Assembly (NCBI GenBank): GCA_031253335.1
Contig: JAIRWF010000015.1
Location: 1-50,613 of the forward strand
Direction of reading: 5' to 3'
Length of the DNA stretch: 50,613 bases
Source of the DNA: Streptococcaceae bacterium
GTDB taxonomy: Bacteria; Bacillota; Bacilli; Lactobacillales; Streptococcaceae
Both the position numbers and the translations under genes were made by a program. The first letter of the stretch is position 1, and each line of letters opens with the position of its first letter. The notes under the pieces were generated by a model. It worked only from the letters and a program-made list of their open reading frames with translations, made no database searches and was not told the origin of the DNA. Shown piece by piece: positions 8,979-18,644 of the stretch.

Positions 8979-10186
8979 AGTAAGTCGCTAAACTCCTCCT
9001 CTTCTTCTTTATGTTCTGGGCTTGCGGAAATTTCTTCGACTTTAATCCCTGAGACGGCACGCGCCACAAGTCCTTCGACGTCGAGCTTTTGCTCATAAGC
9101 TTCTGCGCGGTCAAGCTTGGGATTCGTCTTGGGGTTGGGCGGCGCGAAAATCGTGCAGCAATCTTCAAAGGGCAAGATAGAAAGTTCAAAAGTTCCGATT
9201 TTTTCAGCCATGTCAATAATTTCAAGTTTATCCATCGTGACGACCGGCCGAATGATAGGCGTCGTCGTCACAGCGTTAATGACTTCCATGGAGCCCAGGG
9301 TCTGCGAAGCAACTTGGCCTAAGGACTCGCCGTTGATGATGATTTTGCCATCGCGCTGGGCACGGATTTGATCCACAATGCGTAGCATAAAACGGCGCGT
9401 GAGGGTCATGAGGTATTCAGCAGGTGCTTTGTCGCGGATATTTTCTTGAATTTCGGTAAAAGGGACTTCGATAAATTGAATACTCCCGCCAAATTGTGCG
9501 AGGACACGAGTCAGGTCTTTCGCTTTTTGGAGGGCACCGGGTGACGTATAAGGCGGGCTTGCAAAATGGACAGCTTCGATATCTACGCCACGCTTCATAG
9601 CGAGATACCCAGCCACAGGCGAGTCAATCCCACCCGAGAGCATGAGATGTCCACGACCAGCCGTCCCTACAGGAAGGCCTCCTGCGCCTGGAATTGTCTC
9701 ATAGCTCAGATAAATTGCGTCATCACGGACTTCCACACGAAATTTCAAATCCGCATGTTTCATGTCGGCTTTTGCAAAATCCAGAGTATCATAAACGAGG
9801 TCGCCTAAGACTTGATTGAGCTGTGGACTATCGAGCTCAAAACTGTGGTCGGCACGTCGACTAATGATTTTGAAGGTTTGCCCGGGGTGATAAACCTCTG
9901 TGACAAGTGCTTGCAGGCTGTCTTTGAGCGCTTGCAGGTTGTGCTCTATCTTGATGACTGGCGAAAAGCTGTGAATCCCGAAAATTTTCTGGAGTTTTTC
10001 TGCAATCCCTGCATAATCTTCTGGGTGCGTCAAAACCACATGCCCGTGATCACGCTCAAAACGGACTTTTTGACTCGGGAGATTGACGCGTACATTTCGC
10101 TCCAAGGCGGAGATGAAATTGCGGCGGTTCTTTCCTTTCGTGGAGAGTTCGCCGTAGCGGACGAGAATTTCTGAATAGATTATCAT
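8975..10186 (-). CDS. thiI: tRNA 4-thiouridine synthase ThiI
   Basis: Transfers sulfur to uridine 8 of tRNAs (and in some species feeds thiazole synthesis). It has 403 residues: an N-terminal ferredoxin-like/THUMP region (about 1-165) and a PP-loop ATPase with SGGIDSP near 184. There is no rhodanese domain, as usual in Firmicutes. I place the start at ATG 10186 ([18 protein letters not shown]), since the longer frame begins with TTG inside a repeat. The 5' end is present in three copies upstream (see 10151-10451). The ancestral start was probably MQYSEIL, as in streptococcal ThiI. The present ATG has no clear Shine-Dalgarno. Confidence 0.93.
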   Translation of the reverse strand: MIIYSEILVRYGELSTKGKNRRNFISALERNVRVNLPSQKVRFERDHGHVVLTHPEDYAGIAEKLQKIFGIHSFSPVIKIEHNLQALKDSLQALVTEVYHPGQTFKIISRRADHSFELDSPQLNQVLGDLVYDTLDFAKADMKHADLKFRVEVRDDAIYLSYETIPGAGGLPVGTAGRGHLMLSGGIDSPVAGYLAMKRGVDIEAVHFASPPYTSPGALQKAKDLTRVLAQFGGSIQFIEVPFTEIQENIRDKAPAEYLMTLTRRFMLRIVDQIRAQRDGKIIINGESLGQVASQTLGSMEVINAVTTTPIIRPVVTMDKLEIIDMAEKIGTFELSILPFEDCCTIFAPPNPKTNPKLDRAEAYEQKLDVEGLVARAVSGIKVEEISASPEHKEEEEEFSDLL

Positions 10187-10281
10187 CGTTATCGTTATGT
10201 TGCTTTCTTTATTAAAATTTATGCGGCTCACTGAGAGTGGCAAGCTGTGCTTGCTCTATCCGATTACCTTGACGCAGTGCG

Positions 10282-10323
10282 TCAAGCGCCATAGCGGACG
10301 AGAATTTCTGAATAGATTATCAT
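10282..10323 (-). pseudogene. Truncated copy of the thiI 5' end (13 codons)
   Basis: ATG at 10323 reads [13 protein letters not shown] then TGA. The first 12 residues are identical to the real ThiI N-terminus, after which the element sequence introduces a stop codon. Confidence 0.85.
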
Positions 10324-10418
10324 CGTTATCGTTATTTTGCTTTCTTTATTAAAATTTATGCGGCTCACTGAGAGTGGCAAGCTGCGCTTGCTCTATCCGA
10401 TTACCTTGACGCAGTGCG

Positions 10419-10451
10419 TCAAGCGCCGTAGAGAATTTCTGAATATTGCAT
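10419..10451 (-). pseudogene. Outermost truncated thiI start (10 codons), behind the original promoter
   Basis: ATG at 10451 reads MQYSEILYGA then TGA. Its MQYSEI resembles the usual start of streptococcal ThiI, and it alone retains the extended -10 box upstream. It is probably the ancestral start, now cut off by the insertion. Confidence 0.75.
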
Positions 10452-10458
10452 ACAAAAA

Positions 10459-10467
10459 ATTATAGCA
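10459..10467 (-). promoter_or_regulatory. Extended -10 of the ancestral thiI start
   Basis: TGCTATAAT on the minus strand ends 7 nt before the outermost ATG (10451). This is the leaderless geometry seen at other genes here, and it is probably the promoter of the thiI-clcA-MFS operon. Confidence 0.65.
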
Positions 10468-10559
10468 CAAAATAAAAGCCTGCCCGAGTTGGCAAGTTCT
10501 TACAAGTTTTTTGCAAGCGCTTATAAAAAAGCCCAACTGGACTTCTTTGGCTTATATAT

Positions 10560-10871
10560 TTATGCACGGAAATTATTGCCACAATCATGACAATACCAGA
10601 TTTGCCGTGTCCGTGTTTTCGTCTGAAACCATTTCTTACATTTCCAGACATAGCCCTTCTTTCGCACCGCTGCAATTATAGCTGCAATCGCATCATAGAA
10701 AAACACGAAGCAACCAATTGCCCATTTGCACATCACTTTGATAATTAAATAAGTCCAATACCACAATCCAAAAAAAATACTATAAAGACAGCCGTGTCCT
10801 TGTTTTTGCATTTCATTAGATAATTGCACATGTGTACTCCCACATTTGGGACATTTTCTATTAGTCGCCAT
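10560..10871 (-). CDS. Small zinc-ribbon membrane protein of unknown function
   Basis: 103 residues from ATG 10871, which is preceded by AAGAGGA at a good distance; the longer frame lacks one. The N-terminus has CPKCG (6-10), the C-terminus CHDCG near 95-99, and between them is a hydrophobic stretch (about 28-68) that may cross the membrane twice. The paired CxxC motifs look like a split zinc ribbon with the membrane part inserted. It lies between the thiI repeats and lysS and is transcribed divergently from lysS. No function can be assigned. Confidence 0.75.
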   Translation of the reverse strand: MATNRKCPKCGSTHVQLSNEMQKQGHGCLYSIFFGLWYWTYLIIKVMCKWAIGCFVFFYDAIAAIIAAVRKKGYVWKCKKWFQTKTRTRQIWYCHDCGNNFRA

Positions 10872-10892
10872 AAAATTCCTCTTTCTAGTTGT

Positions 10893-10935
10893 TGGCTTTG
10901 TCAAGGACAAAGCCACACCGCTATGGTACCATAGC
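10893..10935. promoter_or_regulatory. Hairpin and perfect palindrome between divergent genes
   Basis: GGCTTTGTC-AAG-GACAAAGCC (10893-10913) is a perfect 9-bp hairpin in the leader of the zinc-ribbon gene. GCTATGGTACCATAGC (10920-10935) is a perfect 16-bp palindrome between it and the lysS promoter, and could be an operator for either gene. Confidence 0.5.
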
Positions 10936-10957
10936 ACCGTTTTTCAACTTTTCGTTT

Positions 10958-10986
10958 TTGCGAATGTCCTTCTTTTGTGCTAAAAT
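10958..10986 (+). promoter_or_regulatory. lysS promoter
   Basis: TTGCGA, a 17-bp spacer and TGC-extended TAAAAT. The box ends 8 nt before the lysS ATG, so the transcript would start at or just before the initiation codon. Confidence 0.75.
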
Positions 10987-10988
10987 AA

Positions 10989-12490
<1,502 letters not shown>

Positions 12491-12491
<1 letters not shown>

Positions 12492-12514
12492 AAAACAGGC
12501 TTTGGCCTGTTTTA
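12491..12514. terminator. Bidirectional terminator between lysS and the sortase gene
   Basis: AAAACAGGC and GCCTGTTTT arms with a short loop and T runs on both strands, placed between the convergent lysS and sortase genes. Confidence 0.85.
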
Positions 12515-13222
12515 TTGTATGCGGTTAGCATAGATAATCAGACGGTAGGCGCTTGTGCCGACGCAGGTCTGAAGCGTAATGCGCTCTGTCCAACCAAAAT
12601 CTAAAATAGCCTGCGCTTGGTCTAGCGTGAGATGGTTACTATCAACTGTTTCGATGTCATTAACTTGATACATATAAGGCGTTGCAGTGTTGTCTGTAAC
12701 GGTGATTTTGTCACCCAAATGAAGCTGGTTGAGGTTGTTAAAGGCACCACCGTCATGCGCGACAAACTCAGTATTGAAATTGTCTGTCCCTGAGAAGACT
12801 TTTGTCCCACCATAGGTTGCTGCGTTTTCCGGGTGGCTGTTGATGTAGTTTTGGGCATCGCCAGACTGTGCACTGGACGAGGCACCTGAGGCGCCGGTAT
12901 TCGCAAAAGGGACTGTTTCATTTAAAAAATAAAGGGTGTAGGGCTGGTAAGTGCTATTTGTTGTTGAGAGGGCTGGCTCGCTTTCTCCAGCTTGCCAAGC
13001 TTGAAGTTGACTAACTCCGCCGTCCTCTCCAAAGGTCGTCAATAAACCAAAAATAATGCCGCGACTTGGGGAATCTTGGCTTGACGTTACTTGATAAGCC
13101 CCTGCTTCTACTGCAATGCGTTTCATCGCTGCGGCTTCGCTTTGTAAACTCGCGAATCCCCAGATAAGTGCAGCAACTAAGAGAACTGTAAGACTTGCAA
13201 AAAGTTTCCAGGCTTTTTTCAT
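12512..13222 (-). CDS. Sortase-family transpeptidase
   Basis: Predicted membrane-anchored cysteine transpeptidase of 236 residues. An N-terminal signal anchor (about 5-24) is followed by a beta-barrel with catalytic His156 (FVAHDGG), Cys220 in TLQTC and Arg227 (SAYRLIIY). I chose ATG 13222 because the longer frame has no recognisable protein before it, and because an extended -10 box ends 6 nt upstream (leaderless type). No LPxTG-type substrate is encoded nearby, so it may be a housekeeping sortase acting on proteins made elsewhere. The class cannot be set by eye. Confidence 0.88.
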   Translation of the reverse strand: MKKAWKLFASLTVLLVAALIWGFASLQSEAAAMKRIAVEAGAYQVTSSQDSPSRGIIFGLLTTFGEDGGVSQLQAWQAGESEPALSTTNSTYQPYTLYFLNETVPFANTGASGASSSAQSGDAQNYINSHPENAATYGGTKVFSGTDNFNTEFVAHDGGAFNNLNQLHLGDKITVTDNTATPYMYQVNDIETVDSNHLTLDQAQAILDFGWTERITLQTCVGTSAYRLIIYANRIQ

Positions 13223-13228
13223 GGCTTG

Positions 13229-13237
13229 ATTATAGCA
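13229..13237 (-). promoter_or_regulatory. Extended -10 of the sortase gene, leaderless arrangement
   Basis: TGCTATAAT on the minus strand ends 6 nt before the ATG. No ribosome binding site is present. Confidence 0.7.
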
Positions 13238-13268
13238 TGTTGCGATTAAAAATGCCCTAAACGGGCGA

Positions 13269-13604
13269 TTACTTGAGTCCGAGGAGATTCTCGTGAAGAA
13301 CGCGGTAGGCATACTCGGAGATGTCTTCAAGTTGTGTCTTCGGTGCGTCTTGCGAGTCAGATAGCGCGTCATCACCTGGGGTGAGCTCGCTTTCAAAGTC
13401 TCCCATCGCGTCACGAGCGGCTTTTGCGGATTCGGACATGATTTCAAAGTCAAAGAGAGAGGCATCTGAGGAAATATCCGCTTCTTGCGCATCACTCACA
13501 AGGTAGTGTTTAGGCTCTGCGGCGCGCTCAGACTCTGCAAATATCTCCGAGTCAAGAGCTGAGCTGTAGTCGCTCGCTGTATCATAGTTATTACGATTTA
13601 TCAT
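13269..13604 (-). CDS. Acidic hypothetical protein
   Basis: 111 residues from ATG 13604, which has a strong AAAGGAG. It is very rich in Asp, Glu, Ser and Ala, with no membrane segment or cysteine, and is probably largely disordered with a short helical C-terminus (YAYRVLHENLLGLK). Its start lies inside the end of the upstream membrane-protein gene (14-nt overlap), so it is translationally coupled to the RodA operon. I do not recognise a family. Its position suggests a cytosolic partner of the envelope proteins upstream; this is inference only. Confidence 0.75.
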   Translation of the reverse strand: MINRNNYDTASDYSSALDSEIFAESERAAEPKHYLVSDAQEADISSDASLFDFEIMSESAKAARDAMGDFESELTPGDDALSDSQDAPKTQLEDISEYAYRVLHENLLGLK

Positions 13605-14343
13605 GGTGTCTCCTTTCAATAATGGCCCATGGTGTATAGAGCAAGAGCCAAAGTACGATGAGCAAAAGGACAAGCCCTAAGAGGTAAAAGTTGCCAAAAA
13701 GGGTGTGTATTGGCTCAAGTGGGCTTCCTGGGGCGGGGATTTCGAGGAAGAAGAAATTGGGATTGCCGGGCAAGCGGTTTAAGAGCATAAGGATGGGAAA
13801 GGCAACGACTAAAAAGAGGGCCACAAAGCGCAGGTCTTTAAATCGTGGCTTGAAATCTCCCGCCACAAGCTGCATGAGGCAATAGGTCACTAGAAGCATG
13901 TGTATCGTAAAGCTTTGCCAGACAATGATGTTGATAATGGGGGAAGTGACCCAATTTGGTGTGACGAGGGCCATTACAGCTCCCCACATGGTGAGGCCAT
14001 AAATGAGACCACGGGAGAAACTTGAAGGTTTAAAGGCGTCTAAGGCGACAAAGAAGATACCTAAGCCACAAAGCTGAAAAGGAAGATTCCCATAGGTAAA
14101 CTGGCCTGTCACAATCAGGACAATGTCTTTCCAAAACTCGAGGTTTAAGACGACGATCGCAATCACGTGGCGGAAATGGCGTTTTCTCGCATCGTCACTA
14201 TGGCGATAGGCGCGGCAGATGAAAAAGCTAATGACGGCAAGAAGCACGAGGACGGCAAGATGCGTCGGGCTAAAAAGACCAAATCCAGGGCCTTTGGCAT
14301 TTTCTTCAGAGATAAAAAAGGAGGGGAGGGTTGCTAGCGTCAT
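13591..14343 (-). CDS. YwaF-like integral membrane protein (TIGR02206 type)
   Basis: 250 residues with about seven hydrophobic segments. It matches the uncharacterised YwaF/TIGR02206 family through an internal FWKDI segment near 69-73, LPFQLCGLGIF near 87-97 and a late YLLGLVLLLIV segment. The ATG overlaps the rodA stop in an ATGA, so the two are co-translated. The function of the family is unknown; co-occurrence with RodA hints at envelope synthesis. Confidence 0.85.
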   Translation of the reverse strand: MTLATLPSFFISEENAKGPGFGLFSPTHLAVLVLLAVISFFICRAYRHSDDARKRHFRHVIAIVVLNLEFWKDIVLIVTGQFTYGNLPFQLCGLGIFFVALDAFKPSSFSRGLIYGLTMWGAVMALVTPNWVTSPIINIIVWQSFTIHMLLVTYCLMQLVAGDFKPRFKDLRFVALFLVVAFPILMLLNRLPGNPNFFFLEIPAPGSPLEPIHTLFGNFYLLGLVLLLIVLWLLLYTPWAIIERRHHDKS

Positions 14344-15611
14344 GAGATTTCCTTTCGCGTGATGCTACGTTCTGTGCGGGCTCTGCGTTCTTCGAGCTTT
14401 TTACGATATTTGTCACGGGTTTTTTTTCGATCAAAGATGGGTGTCTGGTTGTACTTGATGGAGAGAATCAGGCCAATCCCGATGAGGTTTGAGATGAGGT
14501 TGGACCCTCCTTGAGACAGAAAAGGAAGAGGAATCCCTGTTAGGGGAAGGACGCCAATGGCAGCGCCGATATTTTCAAAGACGTGAAAGAGGAGCATCAT
14601 CGTGAGACCCGACGCAATGAAGGTATAGAACTGGCTATTTGCCATGAAAGTCGCGCGCACCATGCGGTAAATGAGATAGAGGTAGAGGAAAATGACGAAG
14701 GCCGCGCCTAAAAATCCGAAAGCACCAGCGATAGTTGTAAAAATCATATCAGACTCTCGGACGGGGACACTGATATTGGTGACTGCAGTCCCTTGACCAA
14801 AGAGACCTCCTGTTGCCGTTGCAATCTGAGACTGGGCTTGCTGATAGGTGGCACCTTGTGGATCGCTAAATGGGTTAATCCATGCGGCAAAGCGGGCGGA
14901 TTGGTAGGGACGAAAGCCCAAGTGGGCGAGGAAGGTTTGGCCGTCTTTGGTGAAGACCATATAGACGATTGTTGCAATGCCGAGCAAAATGAGGACAACA
15001 ATGGGTCCTAGAATACGCCAGGAAATGCCTGAGACGAGGAGCATGCCAAAGAAGATGGCTCCAAACACAAGGGCTGTCCCGAAGTCATTTTGCATGTGGG
15101 GGCCGATGAGAAGGAAGATGACAGGGGCGGTGGCAAGGAGCATTCGGAAAAGGAGTTCGAGGTCATTTCTTAAGTAGCGGTTTTTGAGGTGGTTGCGATA
15201 GCTTACGATGAGGCGCGCTAAAAAGAGGGTGTAGGCGACTTTCATGAGCTCAGACGGCTCAAAAAGGCTCGTCTTTCCCCAGCCAATCCAGGATTTGGCG
15301 CCTGTTGAGAGGTAAAGGTCTTTACTGTAGATAAAGAGGGGGAGAATCATGAGCACGAGTCCCACCCCGTAAAGGATAGGTGCTAGTGTCCAGAGGGCGC
15401 GGCTGTCTAAGTGCATGACAAAGAAGGCAGCCGCCATCCCCACGAGAAGCCAAGCAACTTGCTGCCACATGAGTGATTTAACGGAGGTTGGGTAGTCTGC
15501 GCTGAGGCTGATGTAGAGAGCAACAAAACCAATAAGGGACAACAAAAAGACCGGCAATATCAGCGCGTAATCAATGCGTAAGTCAAGTCCTGATGGGGAG
15601 GGGCGTTGCAT
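14340..15611 (-). CDS. rodA: SEDS-family peptidoglycan polymerase (RodA/FtsW type)
   Basis: Membrane glycosyltransferase that polymerises lipid II, working with a class B penicillin-binding protein. The 423 residues contain about ten hydrophobic segments, including a conserved late segment GIPLPFLSQGGSN near 369-381 and GPHMQNDFGTALVF near 178-191. The N-terminus LRIDYALILPVFLL and the ovoid-coccus context fit RodA (peripheral growth) better than FtsW. The ribosome binding site AAAGGAT precedes the ATG. It lies downstream of the TVP38-like gene and upstream of the coupled YwaF-like gene. Confidence 0.9.
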   Translation of the reverse strand: MQRPSPSGLDLRIDYALILPVFLLSLIGFVALYISLSADYPTSVKSLMWQQVAWLLVGMAAAFFVMHLDSRALWTLAPILYGVGLVLMILPLFIYSKDLYLSTGAKSWIGWGKTSLFEPSELMKVAYTLFLARLIVSYRNHLKNRYLRNDLELLFRMLLATAPVIFLLIGPHMQNDFGTALVFGAIFFGMLLVSGISWRILGPIVVLILLGIATIVYMVFTKDGQTFLAHLGFRPYQSARFAAWINPFSDPQGATYQQAQSQIATATGGLFGQGTAVTNISVPVRESDMIFTTIAGAFGFLGAAFVIFLYLYLIYRMVRATFMANSQFYTFIASGLTMMLLFHVFENIGAAIGVLPLTGIPLPFLSQGGSNLISNLIGIGLILSIKYNQTPIFDRKKTRDKYRKKLEERRARTERSITRKEIS

Positions 15612-15696
15612 GGCGATCCTTTCTATGTGGTGTGAATAAATGCGTTAGATGTTTGTCGCTATTTTGTGGATGAGATAGTCGTCGGGAAATCATGTG

Positions 15697-16305
15697 TTAG
15701 TGGAAGAATTTTGCGAGCCATTCGCCACCGTAGATGAGGATATAGCTGTAGGCTAGGATGGCTGGGGCTTTTGCGATGACGGTGGTAAAGAGGAGAAAGC
15801 GCCAAGTCATCTTGGTTTGGCTCGCGATGAGAACGAGGGCATCATCTGGCGCAACGGGGGAGAGAATGAGGAGAAAGAAGATGATATTGAACTTGCGCTG
15901 GTGCTTTTCGGCCATGTCCATATAACGGTTGTAGGTCTTTTCTTTGACGAGGGTCTTGGCAAGGCTTGTCCCGTAGGTGCGCCCAATGTGAAAGAGGATG
16001 ATGGAGCCTACAACGATACCGATATAGTTGTAGATGAAGCCCCACAAAGGGCCAAAGATAAGGACGCCTGCAGCAAGAGTAATGCCGCCTGGTATAATTG
16101 GAATGACGACTTGGATGACTTGAATGGCTAGGAAAATGATGGGACCAAGGTAGTGATGCGCTAAGATGAGGTCTTTCAAGACAGATTGATCCGTGAAAGC
16201 ACCGATGCGCCAGAGGTAGAGGGCACCGATGACAGTGGCTACAAGACCCACGATGGAGACAACGTTAAAGATGCGTTTGATGAGCTTTGCAACTTGATCG
16301 TTCAT
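15697..16305 (-). CDS. TVP38/TMEM64 (DedA-related) membrane protein
   Basis: 202 residues from ATG 16305, supported by AAAGGAG; the longer frame lacks one. It has about five hydrophobic segments and a SNARE-associated/VTT-domain look: IIPGGITLAAGVLIFGPLWGFIYNYIG in the first half and FLLILSPVAPDDALVLIAS in the second. Family members are implicated in lipid scrambling or polyprenyl-phosphate recycling. This would fit the rodA gene 86 bp downstream. The specific function is unproven. Confidence 0.85.
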   Translation of the reverse strand: MNDQVAKLIKRIFNVVSIVGLVATVIGALYLWRIGAFTDQSVLKDLILAHHYLGPIIFLAIQVIQVVIPIIPGGITLAAGVLIFGPLWGFIYNYIGIVVGSIILFHIGRTYGTSLAKTLVKEKTYNRYMDMAEKHQRKFNIIFFLLILSPVAPDDALVLIASQTKMTWRFLLFTTVIAKAPAILAYSYILIYGGEWLAKFFH

Positions 16306-16341
16306 GGGTCTCCTTTCTGTGGAAATAAGATGAAGCGGGGG

Positions 16342-16355
16342 TGTCAAATTTGACA
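16342..16355. repeat. Recurrent palindrome TGTCAAATTTGACA (intergenic copy)
   Basis: A perfect 14-bp palindrome between the TVP38-like gene and the cyclophilin gene. A near copy (last C changed) follows at 16466-16477 and a half copy near 16389. It belongs to a set of about 18 sites described under findings. Confidence 0.9.
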
Positions 16356-16480
16356 AGGCTAAAATAAAGAGGAGAGGATTGCGTGTGTGAATTTGACAGT
16401 GCGTAAAACATGAAGAAATCGGGATATTGAAGCTTGATTGGGTGCACTATCTGATAAATAGCGTTGTCAAATTTGATAAA

Positions 16481-17530
16481 TTAGGCGTGATGATTTTTGA
16501 GGTAGGCTTCTTGCTCTTTTGTCCAGCGGGGCATGAGCTCATCAAGCGGTGCGAATCCGATTTCGATGCGGTGGTCGGTGAAGAAATGTTTCCTTGTGGC
16601 GCGGTGCGTCTGCGGGTGTTCTTCTAGGGTGCGCGCTGAAAGACTAACGCGGCCAGAATATTCATCAATGTCGATGACTTGAACCTTTAGCTTGTTGCCC
16701 ATTTTGACCTCTTCATGAATATCTTTCACAAAGCCTGAGCGGAGCTCCGAGATGTGGACAAGGCCTTTTTTATCGCCGTCAAATTTGACAAAAGCCCCGT
16801 ACTTCTGTAGGCCTATAATTTCGGCGTTAAAGACGTCTCCAATGGCCATCTGGTGGTCATAATTGACATAGACCTGCGAATGATCCGTCTTGTCAGATTT
16901 GACAGGCGTCTTCTCAGGCTCAGGGCCTGCTTCTTTGGCCATTGGCAAAATCTCAATCGAGAGAATCGTCACTGGCTTCACAGGTCTATCAGCCGCATCC
17001 GTCGTGACCGAAGCAATATGGTCTAGCGTCGCAAAGGAATCTGCATCAAGCAGTTGCCCAAATACCGTGTGATGCCCATCTAAATGTGGCGTCCCGCCTT
17101 CTGTCGCATACTTCTCCGCAATTTCACCAGGCCAGCCGCCCTCAATCAACGCATCCACAGGATAATTCATGTGTTGATTCTGCACCAGGAAAAACTGACT
17201 GCCATTCGTGCCAGGTCCCGCATTGGCCATGGATAGGGCGCCTCTGAGATTGAACAAGTCCTCGGAGAACTCATCTTCAAACTTCGCGCCATAGATGGAT
17301 TCCCCGCCCATGCCCGTACCCGTGGGATCCCCGCCTTGAATCATGAAATCAGGAATGACACGGTGGAAAATGACACCTTCATAATAACCCTGCTGCGAAA
17401 GGGTCACGAAGTTTTTTACCGTCTTCGGCGTCCAATTATCAAAGAGCCGCACGTTCATATCGCCCAAATTCGTGTGAATCGTCGCCGTCGATCCTGGCAC
17501 ATTCGCAATATCCAGCTGTGGATAAGTCAT
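16481..17530 (-). CDS. Cyclophilin-type peptidyl-prolyl isomerase fused to an S1 RNA-binding domain
   Basis: 349 residues. The first 200 form a cyclophilin: FHRVIPDFMIQGGDP near 55-69, GPGTNGSQFFLVQN near 105-118, HTVFGQLL near 153-160. The C-terminal part carries an S1 domain (about 225-300: GDVFNAEIIGLQKYGAFVKFDG, then GLVHISEL). It is cytosolic, with no signal peptide. It may combine folding and RNA-binding roles. The start has AAGGAG. In streptococci this cyclophilin is often annotated as the C-terminal half of a protein beginning with a HAD hydrolase. Here the HAD is a separate gene immediately upstream. Two recurrent palindromes lie inside (16778, 16891). Confidence 0.93.
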   Translation of the reverse strand: MTYPQLDIANVPGSTATIHTNLGDMNVRLFDNWTPKTVKNFVTLSQQGYYEGVIFHRVIPDFMIQGGDPTGTGMGGESIYGAKFEDEFSEDLFNLRGALSMANAGPGTNGSQFFLVQNQHMNYPVDALIEGGWPGEIAEKYATEGGTPHLDGHHTVFGQLLDADSFATLDHIASVTTDAADRPVKPVTILSIEILPMAKEAGPEPEKTPVKSDKTDHSQVYVNYDHQMAIGDVFNAEIIGLQKYGAFVKFDGDKKGLVHISELRSGFVKDIHEEVKMGNKLKVQVIDIDEYSGRVSLSARTLEEHPQTHRATRKHFFTDHRIEIGFAPLDELMPRWTKEQEAYLKNHHA

Positions 17531-17568
17531 CTCTTCTCCTTCATTCGTTACATTTCAATTTTCAAATC

Positions 17569-17705
17569 TGTCAAATTTGACAGCGCTCATTTCCAGTAGC
17601 ATTGCAGTTTATCAATTCTGACAAACCGCGTCAAATCACTTTTTAGAACCCCGTCAAATCTGACAACACCTTCCAACACACCTCAGAGTCTTGTCAAATC
17701 TGACA
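17569..17705. repeat. Cluster of three recurrent palindromes
   Basis: TGTCAAATTTGACA at 17569-17582, GTCAAATCTGAC at 17653-17664 and TGTCAAATCTGACA at 17692-17705, with a degenerate copy near 17620. They fill the 181-bp spacer between the HAD and cyclophilin genes, which otherwise shows only the cyclophilin ribosome binding site. Confidence 0.9.
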
Positions 17706-17711
17706 GACGGC

Positions 17712-18512
17712 CTAAATGATATCAAGCGTCTTTAACGCCTTATAAATCCCATCATCGCGCAATTCCGACGTCACATAGTCCGCTTTTGCAAGAATCTCCG
17801 GATGAGAACCCGCCATTGCCACTCCAAGACCTGTAAAATCAAAGAGTTCACGATCATTCAACCCATCCCCAAAATTCATCGCATTCTCCGCCGTCAAACC
17901 AAGTCGTGAAAGAATCTTTGCCGCCCCATCAGCCTTTGAACCCTTGAGTGGCACAATGTCCGAACTATGCTCATGCCAGCGCACCATCCGAAGCTCACGC
18001 GCCAAGTCCTCAGGCATCACAAGCGCCTGATCATGATCCGAAATCGACAAGACCTGATAAACAGGCGCCTTCAAGTAATACTCAGGATCCACCGACAACT
18101 CCCCATAAATCGGTACAATCGCATCCGCAATCAGCGCATCCCACCGACTCGCAACCACTCGGTCAGGCCCATAAAAGATATAATCACTCGCTTCAGACGT
18201 CAGCCAGTCAAGAAGGGCAGAAACACGTGCACGAGGAATATGATGCTCATAAATCACCTCGCCTGTGGCCGCCATATCATAGGCGCCATTTGCCGTGACA
18301 TAAAAATCCGCACCCAAAGCCTTCACCTCAGGCACCACCCCATAAAAATTCCGCCCAGTCGCAATCGCAGTCAAGATACCCTTTTTACGAAGTGCCGCAA
18401 AAGCCCGCGATACAGACTCAGGAATCAGGCCTGACGCTACCTCTCGCAAGGTATCATCAATATCAAAAAAAACAATCCGAATCTCTTGCGCCCTTGATAA
18501 CAGATTTTCCAT
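17712..18512 (-). CDS. Cof-type HAD phosphatase
   Basis: 266 residues of the HAD-IIB (Cof) family, which dephosphorylates small metabolites such as sugar phosphates or cofactors in the cytosol. Motif I is FFDIDDTL, with nucleophile Asp17 and acid Asp19. The late motif NFGDGLNDRELF near 212-223 supplies the Mg-binding aspartates, and the C2 cap lies between. The ATG is 6 nt behind an extended -10 box without a Shine-Dalgarno. It is followed by the cyclophilin gene, its usual fusion partner in streptococci. Confidence 0.9.
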   Translation of the reverse strand: MENLLSRAQEIRIVFFDIDDTLREVASGLIPESVSRAFAALRKKGILTAIATGRNFYGVVPEVKALGADFYVTANGAYDMAATGEVIYEHHIPRARVSALLDWLTSEASDYIFYGPDRVVASRWDALIADAIVPIYGELSVDPEYYLKAPVYQVLSISDHDQALVMPEDLARELRMVRWHEHSSDIVPLKGSKADGAAKILSRLGLTAENAMNFGDGLNDRELFDFTGLGVAMAGSHPEILAKADYVTSELRDDGIYKALKTLDII

Positions 18513-18518
18513 ACTACA

Positions 18519-18527
18519 ATTATAGCA
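18519..18527 (-). promoter_or_regulatory. Extended -10 of the HAD gene, leaderless arrangement
   Basis: TGCTATAAT on the minus strand ends 6 nt before the ATG. Confidence 0.7.
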
Positions 18528-18613
18528 TATTGCTTTTTATTTTACAGCTAAAAGCGTTGTAAGTACTGATATTTAGCCATTTTCATACACTCTGGCAGGC
18601 TTTTTAGCACACC

Positions 18614-18637
18614 AAAAAAGGCCCTCCGGCCTTTTTC
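18614..18637. terminator. pyk terminator
   Basis: AAAAAGGCC-CTCC-GGCCTTTTT just downstream of the pyk stop. It is T-rich on both sides. Confidence 0.88.
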
Positions 18638-18644
18638 TTATTCC

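Larger units (their letters stand above)
10151..10451. repeat. Two 137-bp tandem units carrying copies of the thiI 5' end
   Basis: The sequence from 10151 repeats from 10288 with a period of 137 bp and very few differences. Each unit includes the first codons of thiI and a hairpin-rich part: CTTGACGCA-G-TGCGTCAAG, and GCAAGC-TGT-GCTTGC or its variant. A third partial copy of the gene start lies at 10419-10451. The middle copy encodes [13 protein letters not shown] then stop (10323-10282). The outer copy encodes MQYSEILYGA then stop (10451-10419). Confidence 0.92.

Noticed and set aside
10151-10451. CRISPR-like array at the thiI repeats
   Set aside because: Only two full units of 137 bp that include thiI codons, with no distinct spacers and no cas genes.
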